Shown: positions 1-5,422 of the stretch, piece after piece
Layout of the letters: each line of letters begins with the position of its first letter
How positions within the stretch are numbered: the first letter of the stretch is position 1
NCBI GenBank assembly: GCA_001769925.1
Contig: MEPT01000101.1
Location: 1 to 5,534, forward strand
Length of the DNA stretch: 5,534 bases
Direction: 5' to 3'
From: Bdellovibrionales bacterium RBG_16_40_8
Lineage (GTDB): Bacteria > Bdellovibrionota > Bdellovibrionia > Bdellovibrionales > UBA1609
The notes under the pieces: generated by a model
What the model saw: the letters and a program-made list of their open reading frames with translations, nothing else
Told to the model about the DNA's origin: nothing
Databases searched by the model: none
Translations under genes and position numbers: made by a program

Positions 1-387
1 CAATCCGATTCAAAGAAGACGTTGCCCGAGCCCAAAAGATCAAGGGATTTGCCGGCGACTCTCGGGGCTCTTGATCGCGTAAGAAGTGAGCTTAAAAGCG
101 ATATTACCAGTGTAAAACTTGAGGTTAAGAGCGTAAAACTTGAGGTCGCCAGTGTTCGAGCAGACGTAAAGGCTCTAGAGCATAAAATGGACTCAAAGTT
201 TGAAGAGATCAAGGCGACGAATTCGCGAATGCTAGCTCTTCTTGAGGAGCAGCGCGCTGAGAACAGAGCCGCTCTTGATGGATATGCCGCCGTCTATGAA
301 TCACAACAAAGGCTCGAAGGCAGAACGGACGCGCTTGAGAAAAACCAGTTTGATTTAGCGAAATTCATTAAGACTCGGGAATTATAA
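1..387 (+). CDS. Coiled-coil protein, 5' end outside the window
   Basis: Frame 1 is open from the first base of the window to the TAA at 385-387, so the gene probably starts upstream. A TTG at 22 could serve as a start, but nothing resembling a ribosome binding site precedes it. About 128 residues are visible. After a basic, proline-containing stretch (LPEPKRSRDLPATLGALDRV) the protein is nearly all charged coiled coil, with heptads such as SVKLEVK, SVKLEVA and SVRADVK around residues 37-57 counted from the window edge. A second helical stretch (ALLEEQRAENRAALDGYAAV) follows. There is no membrane segment or catalytic motif. From memory, the LPAT.G.L..VR.ELK opening matches a family of small coiled-coil proteins common in Bdellovibrio-like bacteria, whose role is unknown to me. 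I am confident that it is coding and unsure of the family and the start. Confidence 0.75.
   Translation, partial: QSDSKKTLPEPKRSRDLPATLGALDRVRSELKSDITSVKLEVKSVKLEVASVRADVKALEHKMDSKFEEIKATNSRMLALLEEQRAENRAALDGYAAVYESQQRLEGRTDALEKNQFDLAKFIKTREL
112..146 (+). repeat. 21-bp period heptad repeat inside the coiled coil
   Basis: The 14-mer GTAAAACTTGAGGT occurs at 112-125 and again, unchanged, at 133-146. The 21-bp offset equals exactly seven codons, one coiled-coil heptad. It encodes VKLEV twice, and a diverged third unit (VRADV) follows. This looks like a recent in-frame heptad duplication. Confidence 0.8.
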
Positions 388-558
388 ATTCACCCAACTT
401 TCAGTACTTTTTCAGCAAAATCTAGTTAGCGATTTGCCCATCCAACCTGACGGGAATATTTTAGTTTGCGGAGCGTTCCTTTTGTATAACGGTAGGCGCC
501 TCTTTTAACCTCTGACCAATTGCTTCATTAATCTGATTGAAAATATTTATCTGGGTAC
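388..558. other. Intergenic stretch, no gene seen
   Basis: There are stops in all frames and no family-like peptide. No strong hairpin with a T-run follows the coiled-coil gene. The self-complementary AGGCGCCT at about 494-501 sits before TTTT but has no loop, so I do not call it a terminator. Any promoter for the downstream Fic remnant would lie here, but no convincing -35/-10 pair is visible. Confidence 0.5.
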
Positions 559-582
559 TGATAGTATCAAATGATACTATCA
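559..582. promoter_or_regulatory. Perfect 10-bp palindrome over the Fic start codon, likely operator
   Basis: TGATAGTATC (559-568) is followed by a 4-base spacer and its exact reverse complement GATACTATCA (573-582). The site can also be read as two near-palindromic 11-mers, TGATAGTATCA (559-569) and TGATACTATCA (572-582). The apparent ATG at 571 of the Fic remnant lies in the spacer. The symmetry and position fit a binding site for a dimeric repressor blocking the gene's own start. The Fic protein's own C-terminal winged-helix segment is an obvious candidate binder, but that is inference. Formation of an mRNA hairpin is an alternative. Confidence 0.6.
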
Positions 583-1120
583 TATATCCATGAAATCAGT
601 CGTCTGATCGGAAAATGTGAAGGTCTAGATCTTCTCAAACCACAGCCAAAGCTCAGAAAGTCTAGCCGCATAAAAACAATTCAAGGTAGCCTTGCCATTG
701 AGGGAAATTCTCTCCGATTGGATCAAATCACTGCAGTCTTAGGGCATATGACTTCATTTCTACATGCTCACAAAATTTTAATGCGCAATTTAATTCATTC
801 ACCCATTTACAGATGGCAATGGCAGGATGGGGCGACTGTGGCAGACAGTATTGCTCACTCGTTTTCATCCGATTATTGAATTCACCCCTGTTGAGTCTGT
901 GGTCAAAGACCGCCAATCTGAATATTACCAAGCTCTTGGCCTTTCAGACAAAGAAGGTTCGCTGTCTTCAGTCGATCGCCTCGAAATTGCGCGAAAAAAA
1001 TTTCGCGCGGTCATTTTCACGAGAAAAGAATACATGCAAATTTTTAAAACCATAGCAACCGCTACGGCCAGCCGCGACCTGGCACTTGGTATTAAACGAA
1101 AAATCCCTCTTTTGCTCTGA
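571..1120 (+). pseudogene. Decayed Fic-family adenylyltransferase gene
   Basis: Fic proteins transfer AMP (or a related group) to hydroxyl side chains of target proteins. Frame 1 from ATG 571 gives the class II N-terminal helices, including PKLRKSSRIKTIQGSLAIEGN. This holds the inhibitory motif [S/T]xxxE[G/N] as SLAIEG (688-705). FLHAHKILM (757-783) then matches the helix before the active site. The catalytic motif HPFTDGNGRMGRLWQT (800-847) is complete but lies in frame 2, directly after a frame-2 stop at 791-793. Frame 2 continues through FTPVESVVKDRQSEYY to the C-terminal winged-helix signature FTRKEYMQIFKTIATATASRDL (up to 1081) and stops at 1118-1120. Intact relatives are, from memory, about 350-380 residues; only about 180 codons remain. 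Segments appear to be missing near 745, near 790 and near 958. Frame-1 codons at 1129-1161 (SDNSMP, stop, YSFK) may be the original tail. Identification as Fic is firm; the product is almost certainly inactive. Confidence 0.88.
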
Positions 1121-1216
1121 GAGTGTGAAGTGATAATTCGATGCCATGATATTCGTTTAAAACCGTATCATCTGCCTCAACCCCCGACGGCACTAACGAC
1201 ACGTATTAAAATCATG

Positions 1217-1244
1217 TTGACCTTATTTTACACACGAGTAAAGT
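1217..1244 (+). promoter_or_regulatory. Possible promoter of the ATPase gene
   Basis: TTGACC (1217-1222) resembles a -35 box. TAAAGT (1239-1244), 16 bases further on, matches four of six -10 positions. Transcription would then begin at or next to the ATG at 1250, giving an almost leaderless mRNA. Both boxes fall largely inside the inverted repeat at 1220-1249, so a protein bound there would block them. The match is weak. Confidence 0.3.
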
Positions 1245-1249
1245 AAGGT
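1220..1249. promoter_or_regulatory. 12-bp inverted repeat ending at the ATPase start codon
   Basis: ACCTTATTTTAC (1220-1231), a 6-base loop (ACACGA), then GTAAAGTAAGGT (1238-1249). Eleven of twelve positions pair as DNA, and the twelfth is a G-U pair in RNA. The right arm contains the only purine-rich ribosome-binding candidate (AAGG, 1245-1248) and ends one base before the ATG. It could be an operator or an RNA hairpin hiding the translation start. The long symmetric arms make chance unlikely. Confidence 0.6.
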
Positions 1250-2410
1250 ATGACCAAAATAACTCATGACCGCTCTCTCCTACCCTTTATTAGCAAAGCG
1301 CTACCGCAAAAAATGGTCTTTCTGGGTGGCCCCCGACAAGTGGGTAAAACCACGCTCGCGCTTTATCTGCTGGGCAAGGATAAAAAAAAGACAATCGACA
1401 CTGAACATCCCGCGTATTTGAACTGGGATATTCCGAACCATAGAAAAAAATTGATGCTCGGAGAGCTTCCCCCTGGAGAAAAATTTATTGTCTTGGATGA
1501 AATCCATAAATATGCAAAATGGCGCAATCTTGTAAAAGGTTTTTATGATGGCTCAAGAGGTAAAAAATCCTTTATCATCACAGGGTCAGCCCGGCTTGAT
1601 TATTATCGAAGGGGGGGAGATTCCATACAGGGGAGGTACCGATATTTTCGCTTACATCCGTATTCTGTCAACGAACTGGGCCTGACAAATGCGCAAGATA
1701 TAGAATCACTCCTCAGGTATGGGGGGTTCCCCGAGCCATTTTCTAGGCAAGATGAAACAGAGTTGAGATTGTGGCAAAGGGATCGCATTGAACGAGTTGT
1801 CTATGATGATTTGCGTGATCTAGAGATCGTAAAAGAAATCTCTCTCATTGAAGAGCTGGTCGAAGCACTCCCCGCAAGAGTTTCATCATGTTTATCTATT
1901 AAATCTCTGCGCGAGGATCTTCAGGTTTCTCATGAAGCGGTTGAAAGATGGGTTTCAATTTTAGAACGCCTTTACTATTGCTATAGAATTCCCCCCTACG
2001 GGTCGCCGCGAATTCGCGCTGTAAAAAAAGAGCAAAAGCTCTACCTTTGGGATTGGTCTTCTGTGACCGAAGATGGGCCCTGTTTTGAAAATTTAGTGGC
2101 CAGTCAACTTCTCAAGTTCTGTCATTTTAAAGAAGACACCGAGGGCTTCAAAATGGAACTGCGATTTTTGCGCGATACCAATAATCGCGAAGTGGACTTT
2201 GTGGTTTTAAAAGATAAAAAACCTTTGTTCGCAGTGGAGTGCAAAACGGGTGAGCGCCAAGTTTCTCCCGCCATTTATTATTTTAGTGAAAGAGTCCCAA
2301 TCCCCCAATTCTACCAAGTTCATCGCGGGCAAAGAGATTTTGAAGACAAAGACGCCAAGATTCGTGTTTTGCCTTTTTACAGGTTTTGCAAAGAACTTGA
2401 AATGCCGTAG
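1250..2410 (+). CDS. ATPase with AAA_14 and DUF4143 domains
   Basis: This complete 386-residue protein is close to the usual family length. Residues 1-145 form the AAA_14 P-loop domain: Walker A GPRQVGKT (27-34), Walker B FIVLDE (79-84), and the sensor-like strand IITGSARLD (109-117). The linker RLHPYSVNEL (134-143) and GGFPEP (158-163) are family hallmarks. After the conserved VVYDDLRDL (183-191) comes a winged-helix-like segment, roughly 212-250 (SIKSLREDLQVSHEAVERW, then LERLYY and RIPPYG). The C-terminal DUF4143 part has a PD-(D/E)xK-nuclease-like pattern: D316, then E330-C-K332 in REVDFVV and FAVECKTGE. No substrate is established for this family, and whether the nuclease-like fold cuts DNA is unknown. 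It is a stand-alone gene with no partner on either side, no signal peptide and no membrane span. The ATG at 1250 is supported by the start of conserved sequence soon after it and by the inverted repeat ending there. Confidence 0.93.
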   Translation: MTKITHDRSLLPFISKALPQKMVFLGGPRQVGKTTLALYLLGKDKKKTIDTEHPAYLNWDIPNHRKKLMLGELPPGEKFIVLDEIHKYAKWRNLVKGFYDGSRGKKSFIITGSARLDYYRRGGDSIQGRYRYFRLHPYSVNELGLTNAQDIESLLRYGGFPEPFSRQDETELRLWQRDRIERVVYDDLRDLEIVKEISLIEELVEALPARVSSCLSIKSLREDLQVSHEAVERWVSILERLYYCYRIPPYGSPRIRAVKKEQKLYLWDWSSVTEDGPCFENLVASQLLKFCHFKEDTEGFKMELRFLRDTNNREVDFVVLKDKKPLFAVECKTGERQVSPAIYYFSERVPIPQFYQVHRGQRDFEDKDAKIRVLPFYRFCKELEMP

Positions 2411-2541
2411 CCGAACTGACTCTGACATATCTATTTTCAACTTGACTCAAATTTATACTAGTGTTCTCAATTAGAAAAGAAATTGGCGTTTTGATTTCCA
2501 TGGATAAAATCCCTGATAAAAGCGTGCCTCTGTAGTTTAAA
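2411..2541. other. Gap after the ATPase gene, no gene or terminator seen
   Basis: This is AT-rich and has stops in all frames. No strong hairpin with a T-run follows the ATPase stop. A short ATG frame at about 2500 (MDKIPDKSVPL) ends at 2533 and is unsupported. TTTATACTAG near 2452 is -10-like but has no convincing -35 partner. Confidence 0.4.
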
Positions 2542-3086
2542 TCGATTTGTTTTGCGGTCTTGCTGCAGCCGAGTCGACTAGAGTTGCGTATAAATGGTAA
2601 GATGATCGAGCCATTAACACAGTTTATTGTCACCAATTCAAGACCATTCAGCCGGGCGACAAAATTGAATTGGGCTCGATCGAATTCAAAAAAACAAAGA
2701 AGCGATTTAATGGCACTTGGGGACCGTTTGAATTTAATAATCTCGAAAGTGGTTCTTACGATGCCAAAATTATATGGGTCAACGATATTGATTCATGTAC
2801 TGATGATAAAATGAAAAAAGTGCAGAGGCTGCCCTCGATCTGGCTGGGGCAAATCGAATCTGCTATCTATATGCAAACTCAACTAAAACAACAATCTATA
2901 TGGCCGTGGTGACGATTTATGTGGAGCGGGTTAGTGAATATCAAACGGACTATTTTAATTTTGCCGCAGGCGCTGCAGGAATTTAATGCCGAAATTGCTA
3001 AGTGCCATATAAGTGTCAATGATCCCGATGCGATTTTGCCAGCTGTGAATGTGATCAAAACTCAGCAGTACAGAGAGAATGCGTGA
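2542..3086 (+). pseudogene. Gene of unknown family broken by frame changes
   Basis: Protein-like sequence runs through this stretch but changes frame several times. Frame 1 (to about 2635) reads LELRINGKMIEPLTQFIVTN. Frame 3 (about 2634-2819) reads FKTIQPGDKIELGSIEF through FNGTWGPFEF and SYDAKIIWVNDIDSCTDDKMKK. Frame 2 (about 2819-2970) reads SAEAALDLAGANRICYLYAN, then MAVVTIYVERVSEYQTDYFNF. Frame 3 resumes (about 2970-3083) with LQEFNAEIAKCHISVNDPD to YRENA. A final single-base change at about 3083 would link it to the VRVVDQTQAVLRAIYKNQ frame that follows. The join at 2814-2819 is a run of six A; one more A would restore the frame. A hydrophobic stretch near 2542-2575 may be the remains of a signal peptide. 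I do not recognise the family. No single open frame covers even half of it, so I call it broken; exact ends are uncertain. Confidence 0.5.
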
Positions 3087-3517
3087 GGGTTGTGGATCAA
3101 ACTCAAGCCGTATTGCGAGCAATATACAAGAATCAATTCGTGAGAATGCAGATAAGCTTGTTTGAGCAAAGTATTTTTATCGATTTTGCGAAAGACTCCG
3201 AAAACTATTTCGACTTGCGGGGTTTTGTTCTTGCGAAAAATATTAAAACCGAGAAACAGATGAATCAAATTCAGTTCCTACCGAATTATAACGGTCGCAC
3301 TGACTTTTTGCGTGCACATCTTGATCTTTTGATTGCCGCCTTAGAAAGGACGGATCTTGCGAATATAGTGAATGGCCGAGACTGCGGCCCCTCATCTCTG
3401 CCTTTTCAGTTACGCTACCTACTTGCCGCTCAGCCAAAGGCGATGGGCGAAGTGTTGCGCATCGTTCACCGCGTGATTGCCACTAAATCTTTGCATAGCT
3501 TAGAGACATCCCTTTAA
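3083..3517 (+). pseudogene. Chimeric open frame: tail of the unknown gene plus a transposase scrap
   Basis: A 144-codon frame opens with GTG 3083, which has no clear ribosome binding site. Its first half (VRVVDQTQAVLRAIYKNQ, MQISLFEQSIFIDFAKDSEN) reads naturally as a continuation of the broken gene upstream: restoring one G at 3083 joins YRENA to VRVVDQT. The middle (FLPNYNGRTDFLRAHLDLLIAALERTDLANIV) is unrecognised. The end (SLPFQLRYLLAAQPKAMGEV, IVHRVIATK) belongs to an IS91-type transposase, and the last codons (SLHSLETSL) do not. It ends six bases before the convergent glycine-rich gene's stop. It is more likely rearranged debris than a working gene, though the frame is long enough to be translated. 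Confidence 0.45.
3372..3490 (+). mobile_element. Remnant of an IS91-type transposase gene
   Basis: IS91-type transposases carry, after their zinc-binding cysteines, the stretch 'ARRMAETAA..(V)..VPVRQWVLSLPFPLRFLLA..P.....VL.IVHR.I'. Here MAETAA is encoded at 3372-3389 in frame 3. SLPFQLRYLLAAQPKAMGEVLRIVHRVIATK follows at 3395-3487 in frame 2. The intervening segment, about 15 residues in relatives, is missing. The zinc-binding cysteines before it and the catalytic tyrosine region after it are absent. About 40 codons of an element that normally encodes several hundred residues remain. No terminal ori/ter ends of the element are visible. The family match is from memory of the conserved motif. 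Confidence 0.7.
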
Positions 3518-3546
3518 TTACATTTAATAAGAGAAATAAAATGTAA
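3518..3546. repeat. 8-bp inverted repeat across the glycine-rich gene's stop codon
   Basis: TTACATTT (3518-3525) and AAATGTAA (3539-3546) are exact reverse complements with 13 bases between them, covering the stop of the minus-strand gene at 3524-3526. It could act as a weak AT-rich hairpin between the convergent genes. It lacks the GC-rich stem of a standard terminator. Confidence 0.35.
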
Positions 3547-4603
3547 CCGAGCCGTTAGCGCCTACGGCAGAGCAATTTGCACTTGTACCGCTAGTACCGC
3601 CACCGCCAGATCCGCCGGTAGCCGAATAGGAGCTCATTCCTGCAGTTGGATAGCAGTCACCGCCACCACCGCTACCACCAAGGCCCGAACCTCCGTTTAC
3701 TCCGTTCTGGCCATCTTTAGATCCATTGCAAGCGTTACCGCCAACAACGCCAGCAGAACCACCACCGCCACCGCCAGCAATAATAATTTCAGTTGTGGTC
3801 ACATTCTTAACATTGGTAGCGCCACCACCACCACCGCCTTTTCGCCACTCATTGTTTCCAGATGTAGAATTGTCTCCGCCACCGCCACCGCCACCATATG
3901 CACCCGCACCCGCTAGGTTACTTGATGTTGCAACGCCTGCAGTGCCACCAGCGGCGCTACCACTACCCGCAGTAGCATTTACGTTACCGGGGCTTGCCCT
4001 GGTACCGCTTCCGCCAGTGTATGGGCCCGCGCCACCCGCGGCTACTACCGTGAGGGAACATCCACCGCCTACACCACCGCTGCCCAATGAGAACGTAAAA
4101 GGCTCCATGTATATGCCCGAGCCTAGGTTGCTCGCTGGAGTAGTTACTGTGCCGCCGGCCCCACCATCGCCGCCATTAGCGCCGCTGGAGCTGTTGCCTC
4201 CGCCCCCGCCCGCACCTCTCGCTACAATCTGGACTTTACTACAACTGCCAGGAGCCGCAACTGGACCAGTCCCTTCGGATGAATCATAAGTAAATAAATC
4301 TTCGGCAAAAGAACATGCAGAAACTGTAACGCCCGAAACTGTGGCTCCCTGAAACGCATCATATTCTGCCTTAGTTTTTGTTGGAATAAGAACGTCTTTC
4401 GCGTTTGTACTTGAAACTCTAATACATTTACACCATTCGTGAATGACAATTGGGTTGGCGCCTGTCCAGCCTTCGCCTTTATCGCAAGTAGCTACACCAT
4501 TTTTGCATACCACATACGCATTCGCAGCAAAGGCAGAAGCTCCTGACGAAATTACCGCAAATAAAAGCACTAATTTAAAATAGAAAATATTATGTTTACT
4601 CAT
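3524..4603 (-). CDS. Secreted glycine-rich protein
   Basis: This is a complete 359-residue protein. Residues 1-26 form a signal peptide: basic start, hydrophobic FKLVLLFAVISS, and cleavage after the AFA at 24-26. Residues 27-128 are a non-repetitive head with cysteines at 33, 40, 58, 60, 97 and 121. From about residue 129 the protein is dominated by Gly, Ser, Ala, Asn and Thr, with runs such as AGGGGG (131-136), GGGGGGG (237-243), GGGGGG (256-261 and 277-282) and GGSGGGG (331-337). Short strands interrupt the runs: KVQIVARG, TTTEIIIAGG, and the closing NGSVTFYFSY. Alternating strands and glycine runs resemble the polyglycine-II glycine-rich domains of the ALK/LTK receptors and of phage tail-tip adhesins. 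Ten cysteines in all suggest disulfides, and hence a periplasmic or surface location. A role in adhesion or surface structure is inference. No Shine-Dalgarno sequence precedes the ATG. The gene is convergent with the transposase scrap. Confidence 0.88.
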   Translation of the reverse strand: MSKHNIFYFKLVLLFAVISSGASAFAANAYVVCKNGVATCDKGEGWTGANPIVIHEWCKCIRVSSTNAKDVLIPTKTKAEYDAFQGATVSGVTVSACSFAEDLFTYDSSEGTGPVAAPGSCSKVQIVARGAGGGGGNSSSGANGGDGGAGGTVTTPASNLGSGIYMEPFTFSLGSGGVGGGCSLTVVAAGGAGPYTGGSGTRASPGNVNATAGSGSAAGGTAGVATSSNLAGAGAYGGGGGGGDNSTSGNNEWRKGGGGGGATNVKNVTTTEIIIAGGGGGGSAGVVGGNACNGSKDGQNGVNGGSGLGGSGGGGDCYPTAGMSSYSATGGSGGGGTSGTSANCSAVGANGSVTFYFSY

Positions 4604-4612
4604 TAAGAGATA

Positions 4613-4641
4613 AGGCTACTTTTGACACTTTTTGCTGTCAA
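4613..4641 (-). promoter_or_regulatory. Likely promoter of the glycine-rich protein gene
   Basis: On the minus strand a perfect -35 box TTGACA (4641-4636) is followed after 17 bases by TAGCCT (4618-4613), a three-of-six -10 match. The start point would fall a few bases before the ATG at 4603, giving a very short leader, consistent with the missing ribosome binding site. The -35 box forms a 6-bp inverted repeat with TTGACA on the plus strand at 4622-4627, possibly an operator. Confidence 0.4.
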
Positions 4642-4664
4642 CACTTAAGTCGAGAGCTGAATGT

Positions 4665-5166
4665 TCACCGAACGGCGCCGGCTGTAGGTATAGAGTTGGC
4701 TCGATAGCGTCTATTACCCATCGTCCCGCTCTGTTGATCGCTTAATGACTTTCGATTTGCCTGCAAATACTGCTCAAAATTTTCATCCGTAATTAGTGCT
4801 AGTAAAGTTTCATCTGGGGGCATGTCCCTTTTTACAGTAGCAACAGCCTTGAGTCCCAGCGTAGAAGTCACTGATGGGAAATTGTATCCTATTTGCTGTT
4901 CCCAAATATGCATATACTCATGACCTATGGTCAACGCCAATTGTTCCTAGCTGAGATCGACCTTCGGCACTCTTTTGTTCAGTATAGACGACACCTAATT
5001 TGCCGGATTTTATTTGATCTTTTACAGCTTGATTTAAAAATATCCCATATCTCCCACCATCAGCAGCTAGAAGCTCTATGCCCTCTATTCCCTCATCTTT
5101 AGATAAACTCAAAAACAAACATGGTGTATCCGCCAATGAAGTTGAATAGACGTTTTTGAATCGCAC
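4665..5166 (-). pseudogene. Zinc-metallopeptidase-like protein split by a frameshift
   Basis: Two overlapping minus-strand frames make one protein. The first starts at GTG 5166 (82 codons, VRFKNVYSTSLADTP to AEGRSQL) and the second runs 4940-4665 (LALTIGHEYMHIWEQQIGYN to AGAVR). Removing one G from the CC pair at plus-strand 4946-4947 joins them smoothly as SQL-EQ-LALTIGHEYMH, about 166 residues in all. HEYMH (4922-4908) fits HExxH, whose two histidines bind zinc and whose glutamate is the catalytic base. It is preceded by a hydrophobic LALTIG helix, as in zincins. The third zinc ligand is not obvious. There is no signal peptide. The frame can be extended upstream to a stop near 5202 but without an ATG, so the original N-terminus may be lost, and this could be the detached C-terminal domain of a larger protein or toxin. 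Family not recognised. It may also be a sequencing error. Confidence 0.6.
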
Positions 5167-5182
5167 AGGTTTTTTAGCAAAA

Positions 5183-5195
5183 GAGGTCCGACCCC
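5183..5195. repeat. GAGGTCCGACCCC motif, possible interspersed repeat
   Basis: GAGGTCCGACCCC contains GGTC-C-GACC (5185-5193), two 4-bp complementary arms around one base, flanked by A-runs on both sides. From memory, very similar short GGTCNGACC motifs occur many times in some genomes near IS200-like/REP-associated transposases. It lies exactly between the broken peptidase and the toxin-like fragment, so it may mark a recombination junction. The repeat status cannot be shown from one copy. Confidence 0.3.
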
Positions 5196-5210
5196 AAAAT
5201 CAAGGCGACT

Positions 5211-5422
5211 AAGATCGCTTTTGGTTTGTAGCAATAACCGACACTGGTCGTGAACTTAAAGTTGTCTTCTTTATTGATACTGATGATAACGCGCCCGTGG
5301 TCATCGCGGCGTACGAACCAAATGATGACGAGGTGAAATTATATGAAAAAATTCAACGGCAAAAAAAGAAACGCCCAGGTGATGGCCTCAGTTCTAATCC
5401 GAGAGGTTCATTTGGGATTTAG
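5211..5422 (+). pseudogene. 3' part of a small unknown gene, possibly toxin-like
   Basis: Frame 2 from about 5213 reads AITDTGRELKVVFFIDTDDN, then PVVIAAYEPNDDEVKLYEKI and a basic tail QRQKKKRPG, ending at TAG 5420-5422. A stop at 5210-5212 closes the frame, while KIAFG in frame 1 (5211-5225) looks like the piece just before it, so a frame change near 5226 is likely. The pattern G-R-x-L-x-V-V-F followed by a strand and AYEP resembles small RelE/DUF4258-like toxin-type ORFs, from memory and with low certainty. No antitoxin is recognisable beside it. The 5' half is missing or unreadable next to the GGTC-C-GACC motif. The tail after RPG (GDGLSSNPRGSFGI) looks atypical and may be read-through past the original stop. 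Confidence 0.4.

Noticed and set aside
813..1055. Plus-strand 80-codon frame
   Set aside because: It overlaps the Fic remnant in another frame, and the Fic motifs decide the true frame.
2207..2636. Minus-strand frames opposite the ATPase end
   Set aside because: These are shadows of the ATPase and of the broken gene, with no motif and no start signal.
3726..4289. Plus-strand 187-codon proline-rich open frame
   Set aside because: It is the exact antisense of the glycine runs (GGN read backwards gives CCN proline), has no ribosome binding site and no family match. The minus-strand frame has the signal peptide and the longer length.
4222..4449. Minus-strand 75-codon frame in the glycine-rich gene head
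   Set aside because: It is an out-of-frame shadow; the 359-codon frame is continuous and has a signal peptide.
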